Assembly: GCF_015751905.1 (NCBI RefSeq)
Contig: NZ_JADOUF010000001.1
Coordinates: forward strand, 8,059,501-8,123,500
Reading direction: 5' to 3'
Source: Longispora fulva
Lineage (GTDB): Bacteria > Actinomycetota > Actinomycetes > Mycobacteriales > Micromonosporaceae
DNA: 64,000 nucleotides
Under the pieces are notes generated by a model. It saw nothing but the letters and a program-made list of their open reading frames with translations. It did no database searches and was not told the DNA's origin. Both the position numbers and the translations under genes were made by a program. Below, one piece after another: positions 1 through 7,718 of this stretch. Within the stretch, counting starts at the first letter, position 1, and every line of letters begins with the position of its first letter.

Positions 1-14
1 CGTGTCGCTGGTGC

Positions 15-1463
15 CTAGCCCGGCAGCCGGGGGCCGGCCTCGCGCTGGGCGGCCATCCACGTCTCCACCTCGGTGGCGGTCCGGGGCAGGCCGGCCGACA
101 GGTTCACCGAGCCGTTCTCGGTGACCTGGATGTCGTCCTCGATCCGGATGCCGATCCCGCGCAGCTCGGCGGGGACCAGCTCGTCCTCCGCCTGGAAGTA
201 CAAGCCCGGCTCGACCGTGAGCACGTAGCCCGTGTCGAGCTTGCCGTCGGTGTACATCTCCTTGCTGGCGTGCGCGCAGTCGTGCACGTCGAGGCCCAGC
301 ATGTGGCCGAAGCCGTGCAGGGTCCAGCGCCGGAAGAACTGGCCGTCCTTGTCCAGGGCCTCCTCGACGGAGCCCGGCAGCACCCCGAGGTCACCGAGAC
401 CCTCGGCGAGCACCCGGTTGCAGACGTCCCGGATCTCCTTGTACTCCACGCCCGGCTTGATCGCCTCGATGCCGGCCTGCTGCGACGCGTACACGATGTC
501 GTACACGCTGCGCTGCAGGTCCGTGAAGCGGCCGGTCACCGGCAGGGTCCGGGTGACGTCGGCGGTGTAGAGGTTGTTGTTCTCCACGCCCATGTCCATC
601 AGCAGCAGATCGCCGGGCCGCGTCTGGCCGTTGTTGCGGGTCCAGTGCAGGATCGTGGCGTGCGCGCCGTTGCCGACGATCGAGCCGTAGCCGACGTCGT
701 TGCCGTCGTGCCGGGCCCGGGTCGCGAACACGCCGTCGAGGAGCCGCTCCGAGACCGGCCGGTCGGCCGGCAGGATCCGGGCGACGTCCTCGAAGCCGCG
801 CACCGTGGCGTCGATCGCGTCCTGGAGCTGGGCGATCTCCCACGCGTCCTTGACCAGACGCAGCTCGGAGAGCACCTTGGCCAGCTCGGTGTCGCGGGCG
901 GCGTCTGTCACCAGGACCGCGCCGTCGACCAGGGCGTCGTAGCCGCGCAGCACCCGGGACTTCCCCGGGGCCAGGTCGGCCAGCGCCTTGGGCAGGTCCG
1001 CCAGGTCGGCGGTCGCCAGGCCCAGCTCGGTGGTCTTCTCCGCCAGGGTGTGCCGGCGGCCGACCCACAGCTCGCCGTGCTCGGCGTTGCGGAAGAAGGC
1101 GTCGGTGTCCTTGGGCGAGCGGGGCCGCACGTACAGCACCGCGTCGTGGCCGGTCGCCGTCGGGTGCAGGATCAGCACCGACTCGGGGTCGTGCTCGCCC
1201 GTGAGCCACATGAAGTCGCTGCCCGGGCGGAACGGGTAGGAGGTGTCGTTGGCCCGGACCTGCTCGCGGCCGGACGGGACGACCAGGTTCTCGCCGGGGA
1301 AGGCGGCGGACAGCTGGTCACGCCGGCGCGCGTGGTGCGCCGACTGGGGGAGGGCGAGCACGTTCAGGGGCGATTCCGCCCAGCCGGTCCGCATGAACTC
1401 CAGGAACTTCTCCGGGAACATCGGGTCGTGGCTGCGCTCACCCTCGGGGCGCTCTTCGGTCAT
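15..1463 (-). CDS. pepP: Xaa-Pro aminopeptidase (M24B)
   Basis: Cytoplasmic dinuclear-metal peptidase that removes an N-terminal residue preceding proline. The 482-residue protein has an N-terminal AMP_N domain (about 45-180) followed by the pita-bread M24 domain. All five metal ligands are visible: Asp290 and Asp302 (MDMG and YTADVT), His387 (HGFGH), Glu418 (TVEPGLYF) and Glu442 (RIEDD). I chose the ATG at 1463 because GAGGAG lies 8 nt upstream; an in-frame start at 1529 would add 22 residues but has no comparable site. Length is normal for the family. It is transcribed away from the window's left edge neighbour and looks monocistronic. Confidence 0.93.
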   Translation of the reverse strand: MTEERPEGERSHDPMFPEKFLEFMRTGWAESPLNVLALPQSAHHARRRDQLSAAFPGENLVVPSGREQVRANDTSYPFRPGSDFMWLTGEHDPESVLILHPTATGHDAVLYVRPRSPKDTDAFFRNAEHGELWVGRRHTLAEKTTELGLATADLADLPKALADLAPGKSRVLRGYDALVDGAVLVTDAARDTELAKVLSELRLVKDAWEIAQLQDAIDATVRGFEDVARILPADRPVSERLLDGVFATRARHDGNDVGYGSIVGNGAHATILHWTRNNGQTRPGDLLLMDMGVENNNLYTADVTRTLPVTGRFTDLQRSVYDIVYASQQAGIEAIKPGVEYKEIRDVCNRVLAEGLGDLGVLPGSVEEALDKDGQFFRRWTLHGFGHMLGLDVHDCAHASKEMYTDGKLDTGYVLTVEPGLYFQAEDELVPAELRGIGIRIEDDIQVTENGSVNLSAGLPRTATEVETWMAAQREAGPRLPG

Positions 1464-1565
1464 CTCTTGGGCTCCTCGCGGTAGTACGGCTAGAGCCAAC
1501 TTACTCCTTACGGCCCGGTAATGTTCCACCGCTTCATAACAGTTGTTCGGTAACTTTCGCCACCG

Positions 1566-2141
1566 TCAGCGGAGCCGGGCGTCGACGATCATCAGCAGGT
1601 CCTCGCGGACGTCCTCCAGGGACCGGTCCGGTGAGTAGACGAGCCAGTCGAGGGCCACGGCCAGCACCACCCCGAACAGGGCGGACGCCCCGAACCGGAC
1701 GTCGACCCGCTTGTCGAACTCGCCGGCGTCCACCCCGCGCTGGATCACCTCGGCGATCGCGGTCACGGCCTCGTCGCGCAGGGCGTGCAGGGTGGGCTGC
1801 CACTCGCGGTTGGTGCGCCACATCTCGGCCATCAGGAGCTGCGCGAAGGGTTGGTACCGCTGGATGTAGCGCAGCTGGGCCGTCGCGACCGCGTGCACCC
1901 CGTCCGGCCCGGACAGCCCCTCGGCCGCCGCGCGCAGCTCCGTGGTCAGCGCGCCGATCCCGTGCCGGAGCAGCTCGGTGAACAGCTCCGGCTTGGAGGT
2001 GAAGTTGTAGTACACGGTGCCCTTGGCCACCCCGGCTGCCGCCGCGATCTCGTCCACGGTCGTCGAGGAGTAGCCCCGCTCGGCGATCAGCGTGATCGCC
2101 GCGTCGAACAGGCGTTGCCGGGTGTCCTCGCGTCGGCCCAT
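1566..2141 (-). CDS. TetR-family regulator of the YhgE/Pip exporter
   Basis: 191-residue TetR repressor. The N-terminal helix-turn-helix spans about residues 5-50 (motifs TTVDEIAAAAGVAKGTVYYN); the rest is a helical ligand/dimer domain. It is the last gene of a three-gene minus-strand operon, starting 8 bp after the permease stop. The ATG at 2141 follows a GAGAG-like ribosome site. A perfect palindrome in front of the operon (4945-4958) has the half-site typical of TetR operators, so autoregulation of the whole operon is likely. Inducer unknown. The ORF is open further upstream but that region is the permease gene in another frame. Confidence 0.88.
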   Translation of the reverse strand: MGRREDTRQRLFDAAITLIAERGYSSTTVDEIAAAAGVAKGTVYYNFTSKPELFTELLRHGIGALTTELRAAAEGLSGPDGVHAVATAQLRYIQRYQPFAQLLMAEMWRTNREWQPTLHALRDEAVTAIAEVIQRGVDAGEFDKRVDVRFGASALFGVVLAVALDWLVYSPDRSLEDVREDLLMIVDARLR

Positions 2142-2149
2142 GGTCGCTC

Positions 2150-4291
2150 TCACATCTGCAGGTCGGGGTGCAGTTTGCTCGGGGTGAGCCGCCGGGAGCG
2201 CCGCAGCACGAGGGTGGTCAGCCCCAGCGCCCCGGCCGTGAAGGCGATCAGCACAGCCACAGCCTGCCACACCGGGCCGGCCGCCCCGCCGTTGATCAGG
2301 TGCCGCAGGCCACGGACGACATAGGTCATCGGCAGGTACGGGTGCAGCGCGCGGAGGAACCCGGGCGACGTCTCGATCGGGTACGTGCCCCCCGACGACG
2401 TCAGCTGCAGCATCAGCAGCATCAGGGCCAGCACCCGGCCGGCCGCGCCCAGCTTCGCCCCGATCAGCTGGAGGATCGCGGTGAACGCGCCCACGGTCAG
2501 CACCAGCAGCCCGCCGGCAGCCCAGGGCCGTTCCAGGTTCAGCCCGAGCGCGAAGTGCAGCACGGCGAGCAGCACCGCCGCCTGCACCATCCCGACCGCG
2601 AACCCGGGCAGCCAGCCGGCCAGGGCCACCCGCCAGGCGGGCGCGCCGGAGGCCAGGTGCCGGGAGTTCACCGGCCGCAGCAGCATGTACGCGAGCATCG
2701 CGCCCACCCACAGCGCCAGCGCGATGAAGTAGGGCGAGAAGCCGACGCCGTACGTCGAGGCGGCGTTCTTCGCGCTCCGCTGCAGGGCCACCGGGTCGCC
2801 CATGATGTCGGAGCGCTGGGCGCGCGCGTCGGCGTCGTACCCGGGAATGCGCCCCTCGGCGTCGGTGAGCCCTGTGGCGAGTTTGCCGGCCCCGTCGTGC
2901 AGGGTGACCAGGCCGCCTGCCAGCTCGCCGGCCCCGCCGGACAGCGCGCCGACGCCGGAGTCGAGCTGCCGGGCGCCGGTGGACAGCCGGTACAGCCCGC
3001 CGGACAGCTCCTTCATCGCACCCGTCGCGCTGGTCACGCCGGTGTGGATCCGGTTGGCTCCGGTGGCGATCTGCTCGGACGCGGCGGCCAGGGCGTTGAC
3101 CGAGGTCCGGGCGCCGGCCACGTCGTCGGCCAGGTGCGGGGCGGCCTGCTGCAACGCGCGGGCCTTCGTGGCGACGTCGCGCAGCTTCGTCTTCAGGGCC
3201 GTGAACGCCCCGGGATCGTTGTTCAGGGCCGCCTGCACGGCCTTCGCCGCGTCCACGGTCCTGTTCGCGGCGTCGAGCGCGGCCTTGTAGGTCGCGTCGG
3301 TCTTCAGCTCCGGCCGCTCCTCGCCGAGCTGGACGACGGAGCGCTGGACCTGCTGGGCCTGGGTGGTCGCGTCCGTGACCAGGTTCGGCAGCGAGTCCAG
3401 CTTGTTCGCGATCAGCTCGGCCCCGTCGGCGACGATCCCGGCCGCCGTGCCGATGTCCCCGCCGTGTTCGCGGAGGAACGGCTCGATCTGGTCGGCCGTG
3501 CCGGACAGCTTCGTGGCCAGGGCCCGGTTGCCGGCGGCGAGCTTCGTGGTGCCGTCGGCCAGCTGGCCGGTACCGGCGTTCAGCGTCACCAGCCCGGCCG
3601 TGATCTTCTGCGCACCGGAGTTCGCGCTGGCCAGGCCGTCGGCGAGCTGGGTGGAGCCGGTGTGCGCGGTGCCGAGGCCGTTGTCGAGCCTGTTCGCACC
3701 GTCGCTGAGCTTCCCGGAGCCGTCATTCAGCTGCCCGGCCCCGTTCGCCGCGTCGCCGATGCCCTTCTTCAGCTCGGTGAAACTCAACAACATCTTGTCC
3801 AGGTACTTCTTCGTCGTCTTCCCGCTCGCGCCGGCCCGGATCTCCGTGAACGCCGACCGGGCGAGCATCCCCGACAGGTAGTTCGTCGCGTCGTTCGTCA
3901 CGACCCGCAGCTCACCCCGGTGCGGGGCGTTGACGGTGTCGGCCGGCGAGTTCAGCGCGGCGGAGAAGTCCTTCGGGATCGTGAACACCAGGTGGTACGT
4001 GCCGTCGTCGAGCCCCCTGGCCGCGTCGCGCGCGTCGGTGACCTTCCAACCGAACACCTGCCGGTCGATCAGCGTCTCCTGGAGGTCCGCGCCGGCGTGC
4101 ACGTCCCCGGCCCGCTGGTCCTCGTTGACGATGGCCACCGGGATCCGCTTCAGCTGGCCGTACGGGTCCCAGAACGCCCACAGGTACAGCGCCCCGTACA
4201 GCAGCGGCACCAGCATCAGCACGACCATGGCCGCCCGGGTGAGCCGGGCTCGCATGAACCGGCGCAGCTCGAACCTCGCCAGCGTGAACAT
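2150..4291 (-). CDS. YhgE/Pip-type ABC-2 membrane protein
   Basis: 713-residue exporter or membrane-scaffold protein of the YhgE/Pip (phage infection protein) family. One membrane segment lies near the N-terminus (about 20-42). A long extracytoplasmic region follows (about 43-480), rich in heptad-like repeats of the type GAxQLxDGxxKLxDG that predict a long helical stalk. About five or six membrane segments form the ABC-2-like C-terminal half. The start ATG at 4291 overlaps the stop of the ATPase gene (ATGA), showing translational coupling. It probably works with the adjacent ATP-binding protein; the substrate cannot be read from sequence. In Gram-positive bacteria relatives are linked to phage sensitivity and to secretion. 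Confidence 0.87.
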   Translation of the reverse strand: MFTLARFELRRFMRARLTRAAMVVLMLVPLLYGALYLWAFWDPYGQLKRIPVAIVNEDQRAGDVHAGADLQETLIDRQVFGWKVTDARDAARGLDDGTYHLVFTIPKDFSAALNSPADTVNAPHRGELRVVTNDATNYLSGMLARSAFTEIRAGASGKTTKKYLDKMLLSFTELKKGIGDAANGAGQLNDGSGKLSDGANRLDNGLGTAHTGSTQLADGLASANSGAQKITAGLVTLNAGTGQLADGTTKLAAGNRALATKLSGTADQIEPFLREHGGDIGTAAGIVADGAELIANKLDSLPNLVTDATTQAQQVQRSVVQLGEERPELKTDATYKAALDAANRTVDAAKAVQAALNNDPGAFTALKTKLRDVATKARALQQAAPHLADDVAGARTSVNALAAASEQIATGANRIHTGVTSATGAMKELSGGLYRLSTGARQLDSGVGALSGGAGELAGGLVTLHDGAGKLATGLTDAEGRIPGYDADARAQRSDIMGDPVALQRSAKNAASTYGVGFSPYFIALALWVGAMLAYMLLRPVNSRHLASGAPAWRVALAGWLPGFAVGMVQAAVLLAVLHFALGLNLERPWAAGGLLVLTVGAFTAILQLIGAKLGAAGRVLALMLLMLQLTSSGGTYPIETSPGFLRALHPYLPMTYVVRGLRHLINGGAAGPVWQAVAVLIAFTAGALGLTTLVLRRSRRLTPSKLHPDLQM

Positions 4292-4929
4292 CACTTCTCC
4301 TTGGTGAGCGTGAGAACGGTGTCCGCCACGGGCGAGGGCTCCCGGCTGGCGGCGACGACGGCGATCCCCGAGTCGGCGACCTCGCGGAGCATCGCCCAGA
4401 ACGAGGCCTGCTCGTCGGCGGTCAGCGCGGCGTCGACGTCGTCCACGACGATCAGCCGGGGCCGGCCGAGGAGCGCGAGTTCGAGGCACAGCACATGCCG
4501 CTGGAACGGTGACAGGTCCCGGGCCAGGGTCCGGTCGGTGTTGCGCTCGCCCTTGCGGCCCAGGAGCACCCGGCGCTCGCGGAAGTGCTCGCCGACGGTC
4601 AGCGCGGGCTCGGGCTCGTGCACGCCGGGGACATAGCCGAGGGCCAGGTGCTTCCAGTGCTGCTTCGGCAGGGTGAGCGTGCCGTGGTTCGTGGTGAACC
4701 GGCCGGCCAACGCCAGCAGCAGCGAACTGCGCCCGCTGGCGGCGGGCCCGGCCAGGCAGATCATCTCGCCCGGGTGCACGGCCAGCGTCACGTCCCGGAA
4801 CACCCAGCCCCGCCCGGTGCGCAGGCCGAGGTTGTGCGCGGCGACGACGGGCAGCGGGGCCCGCTCGATGATCGCCTCGGCCTCCTCGACGACGTCGGCC
4901 TCCGTCGCTACCACGGGCTCGTCGGTCAC
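4291..4929 (-). CDS. ABC-type ATPase with degenerate motifs
   Basis: 212-residue ABC nucleotide-binding protein, first gene of the exporter operon. The fold is recognisable, but every catalytic motif deviates. The Walker A (residues 61-68, GPAASGRS) has Arg67 where Lys is expected. The signature reads LSPFQ (139-143) instead of LSGGQ. The Walker B carries Asp163-Asp164, so the catalytic Glu is Asp. Arg196 sits where the H-loop His should be. The GTG start at 4929 has AAGGAG 7 nt upstream. It could be a weak ATPase or a non-hydrolysing regulatory subunit of the YhgE/Pip protein. The degeneracy is seen directly; its consequence is inference. Confidence 0.85.
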   Translation of the reverse strand: MTDEPVVATEADVVEEAEAIIERAPLPVVAAHNLGLRTGRGWVFRDVTLAVHPGEMICLAGPAASGRSSLLLALAGRFTTNHGTLTLPKQHWKHLALGYVPGVHEPEPALTVGEHFRERRVLLGRKGERNTDRTLARDLSPFQRHVLCLELALLGRPRLIVVDDVDAALTADEQASFWAMLREVADSGIAVVAASREPSPVADTVLTLTKEK

Positions 4930-4944
4930 GACACCACTCCTTGA

Positions 4945-4958
4945 ACTGACCGGTCAGT
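4945..4958. promoter_or_regulatory. TetR-type operator palindrome
   Basis: Perfect 14-bp palindrome ACTGACCGGTCAGT directly upstream of the ribosome-binding site of the ABC-ATPase gene. Half-sites of this kind (GACCGGTC core) are common TetR-family operators. It sits where a bound repressor would block the operon that ends with its own tetR gene. Confidence 0.7.
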
Positions 4959-5055
4959 ACAAAAATAAAGGTAGTGAAAGGCCGCTGTTTCTGTCCAGTC
5001 GAGTGACCAGGGTCATGCGCTACCGTCGAATCACCTACGTCCCCGGGAGGGCCGA

Positions 5056-5766
5056 ATGGGCTGGGTCGCACTGTTCTGCGGAATCGGTCTGGCGTGTCTG
5101 ATCTGCGCGACCCTGAACAAGGAGATCCAGATCTGGGAGATCGTGCTGCCGTCCCCGGCGAGCATTCCCCGAGCCAGGGTGCTGCTCGCGATCCTGGGCG
5201 TATTGTCCCTGGCCATCGCCGGCGTCTTCTTCGTGTACCGCGAGGGCGGCCCCGCCTCGACCGCGGCGGCCGTGCCGACGCCGACCGGGGCCCAGCCCAC
5301 GGCGAAAGCCGGGCCTGGGGCGCCGCCCACGGGGCCGTCCTCGCCGGGAACGGCGGCCGGGTACACGCAGACCTTCAGCCGGACCCGGGTCACCGTCCCG
5401 GCCGTGAACTGCTACGCCGAGATCGACCTGGACACCCCGGCCGTCGCCGAGGGGCTCAACAGTCTGCCGGGCGCCGATCTGCGGTTCGGCGCGGGCTCGA
5501 TCTGCGGCCCGGACCAGCTCCAGGGCCAGGAGGCGAAGTTCTTCGGCCACGGTCCGGCCGCCGAGCCGACTGGGGAACAGTGTGCCGGCGCGGCGAAGGC
5601 CCAGGCGTCGGGGCCGGTGCTGAACCGGGCGATGACGGCCGGGGAGACGGCGTTCTGCGTGATCACCGATCAGGAGAACGTGGCGTGGGTGCAGGTGACG
5701 GAGGTCAGCAGGGAAACGGGCCACGGCCTGGCCCTGGCCGTCACCCTGTGGACCCCGAACCCCTGA
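5056..5766 (+). CDS. Membrane-anchored protein of unknown function
   Basis: 236 residues; I recognise no family. Two hydrophobic segments (about 2-19 and 42-61) are followed by a Pro/Ala/Gly/Thr-rich linker (about 68-108) and a globular C-terminal domain of about 125 residues. That domain has four cysteines (near 117, 154, 176 and 198), which could form disulfides if it is extracytoplasmic. The ATG is preceded by GGGAGGG. It is divergent from the ABC exporter operon and convergent with the hydroxyproline operon, from which a strong hairpin separates it. Confidence 0.75.
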   Translation: MGWVALFCGIGLACLICATLNKEIQIWEIVLPSPASIPRARVLLAILGVLSLAIAGVFFVYREGGPASTAAAVPTPTGAQPTAKAGPGAPPTGPSSPGTAAGYTQTFSRTRVTVPAVNCYAEIDLDTPAVAEGLNSLPGADLRFGAGSICGPDQLQGQEAKFFGHGPAAEPTGEQCAGAAKAQASGPVLNRAMTAGETAFCVITDQENVAWVQVTEVSRETGHGLALAVTLWTPNP

Positions 5767-5775
5767 GAACGGCCG

Positions 5776-5808
5776 CGGCCCCGGACCGCGTGGTGCGGAC
5801 CGGGGCCG
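5776..5808. terminator. Bidirectional hairpin terminator
   Basis: Two 14-nt arms (5776-5789 and 5795-5808) pair with a single mismatch around the 5-nt loop GTGGT. It lies between two convergent genes and has no T-tract, as is usual in high-GC actinobacteria. Confidence 0.75.
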
Positions 5809-5820
5809 GGAAACGCTCGA

Positions 5821-6813
5821 CTACAGCTCGAAGCCCGTGGGGAACGGGTCGCGCGGGTCCAGGAGGTACTGGGCCATCCCCGTGATCCACGCCCGCCCCG
5901 TCACGGTCGGCACCACCGCCGGATACTCCCCGACCGTGGTCTCCTCCACCAGCCGCCCGATGAACCGGGTCCCGATGAACGACTCGTTGACGAAGTCGTC
6001 CCCGAGCGCCAGCTCCCCGCGCGCCCACAGCGACGCCATCCGCGCCGACGTGCCCGTGCCGCACGGCGACCGGTCGAACCACCCCGGGTGGATGGCCATC
6101 GCGTGCCGGGAGTGCTTCGCGTCGGAGCCGGGCGCCGCCAGGTACACGTGGTGCACGCCCTGCATCGTCGGCAGCAGCGGGTGGGTCGGGTTGGGGATCG
6201 CGTCCATGATGGCCAGGCCGGCTTTCAGGAGCGACTCCTTGGCGGACCGGTCGAACGGCAGGCCCAGCTCGTCGAGCTGGACGATGGCGTAGAAGTTGCC
6301 GCCGTAGGCCAGGTCGTAGCGGACCGTGCCGTAGCCGGGAACGTCGACCGTGGCGTCCAGGGCCACCGAGAAGGCGGGCACGTTGGTGAACGTGACCGAC
6401 TCGGCCCGGCCGTCGCGGACCGCCACCGAGGCGACCACGAGGCCGGCCGGGGTGTCCAGCCGGACCGTGGTCACCGGCTCGGTGACCGGCACCATGCCGG
6501 TCTCCACCAGGACCGTCGCCACGCCGATCGTGCCGTGCCCGCACATCGGCAGGCAGCCGGACACCTCGATGAACAGCACGCCGAAGTCGGCGTCCGGCCG
6601 GGTCGGGGGCTGCAGGATCGCGCCCGACATGGCGGCGTGGCCGCGCGGCTCGTTCATCAGGAACTGCCGGATGTGGTCCATGTTGGCGATGAAGTGTTCG
6701 CGGCGCTCGGCCATCGTCGCGCCCGGGATCACGCCCATGCCGCCCGTGATGACCCGGGTGGGCATGCCCTCGGTGTGCGAGTCGACGGCGGTCAGGTAGC
6801 GGGAGAAGTTCAT
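5821..6813 (-). CDS. 4-hydroxyproline epimerase / proline racemase family
   Basis: 330-residue cofactor-independent epimerase. Both catalytic cysteines are present: Cys91 in MCGHG and Cys251 in CGTGTS. This fits proline racemase or 4-hydroxyproline 2-epimerase and argues against trans-3-hydroxyproline dehydratase, which has Thr at the second position. The neighbours favour epimerisation of trans-4-hydroxy-L-proline to cis-4-hydroxy-D-proline, the first catabolic step. The ATG overlaps the upstream gene's stop (ATGA at 6810-6813), and it is the last gene of the four-gene operon. A HypE/LhpA-type label is likely but depends on context. Confidence 0.88.
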   Translation of the reverse strand: MNFSRYLTAVDSHTEGMPTRVITGGMGVIPGATMAERREHFIANMDHIRQFLMNEPRGHAAMSGAILQPPTRPDADFGVLFIEVSGCLPMCGHGTIGVATVLVETGMVPVTEPVTTVRLDTPAGLVVASVAVRDGRAESVTFTNVPAFSVALDATVDVPGYGTVRYDLAYGGNFYAIVQLDELGLPFDRSAKESLLKAGLAIMDAIPNPTHPLLPTMQGVHHVYLAAPGSDAKHSRHAMAIHPGWFDRSPCGTGTSARMASLWARGELALGDDFVNESFIGTRFIGRLVEETTVGEYPAVVPTVTGRAWITGMAQYLLDPRDPFPTGFEL

Positions 6814-7718
6814 CGCCCGGCCAGGTACGAGATCGCCTTGTCCATGTCCGCCTTCACCTGTGCCGTCTGGGTCTCGCTCAGCGGCCCGCGCGGCGGCCGG
6901 CACGCGCCGCCGACCCGGCCGACGAGCTCCTGACCGAGCTTGATGGCCTGCACGAACTCGGTGCGCGAGTCCCAGCGGAACGCGGCGACGAGCGGCTCGT
7001 AGATCGCCCGGGCCCCGGCGACGTCGCCAGCGGTGGCGAGCGTGTACAGCTCCACCGACTCCTTCGGGAACACGTTCGGGAAGCCGGCCAGCCAGCCGAC
7101 GGCGCCCATCAGCAGACTCTCCAGGACCACGTCGTCGGCGCCGGACACGACGTCGAGGTCGGGGGCCGCCTCGCGGATCTCCAGCACGCGGCGGACGTCG
7201 CCGGAGAACTCCTTGACCGCGACGATGTTGTCCAGGGTCGCGATCTCGGCGAGCACGTCCGGGGTCAGGTCGACCTTGGTGTCGATCGGGTTGTTGTAGA
7301 CCATCACCGGCAGGCCGACCTCGGCGATCTCGGCGAAATGCGCGACGACCTCGGAGCGGTTCGCCCGGTACATGGTCGGCGGCAGAGCCAGCACGCCGTG
7401 CGCGCCGGCCTCGGCGGCCTGCTCGGCCCACAGCCGGGCCTGGTGCGAGCCCGGCGCGGACACCCCGGCCACGACGACGCCGTCGGAGCCGACCGCCGCG
7501 ACGGCGGTGCGCACGACCCGGGCGCGCTCCTCGTCGGTCAGCGACGAGTACTCACCGAGCGAGCCGTTCGGCGTCACACCCCGGCAGCCGTTGGCGACGA
7601 GCCACGCGCAGTGCTCGGCGTACGCGTCGTAGTCGACCCGCAGGCCGGCCGGGGCGGCGGCGTCGGTGGCGTAGGGCAGGGTGGTGGCGACGATGACGCC
7701 GCGCAGATCCGTACTCAT
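6810..7718 (-). CDS. DapA-family aldolase, probable pyrroline-hydroxycarboxylate deaminase
   Basis: 302-residue class I aldolase of the dihydrodipicolinate synthase/N-acetylneuraminate lyase family. The Schiff-base Lys169 is in VKEFSGD, and the partner Tyr141 is in YNNP. In bacterial hydroxyproline pathways a DapA homologue deaminates 1-pyrroline-4-hydroxy-2-carboxylate to alpha-ketoglutarate semialdehyde, and this operon supplies the epimerase and oxidase that would make its substrate. It starts by ATGA overlap with the upstream flavoprotein gene and ends by ATGA overlap with the epimerase. Other DapA-family reactions are possible, but the setting makes lysine biosynthesis unlikely. Confidence 0.86.
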   Translation of the reverse strand: MSTDLRGVIVATTLPYATDAAAPAGLRVDYDAYAEHCAWLVANGCRGVTPNGSLGEYSSLTDEERARVVRTAVAAVGSDGVVVAGVSAPGSHQARLWAEQAAEAGAHGVLALPPTMYRANRSEVVAHFAEIAEVGLPVMVYNNPIDTKVDLTPDVLAEIATLDNIVAVKEFSGDVRRVLEIREAAPDLDVVSGADDVVLESLLMGAVGWLAGFPNVFPKESVELYTLATAGDVAGARAIYEPLVAAFRWDSRTEFVQAIKLGQELVGRVGGACRPPRGPLSETQTAQVKADMDKAISYLAGR

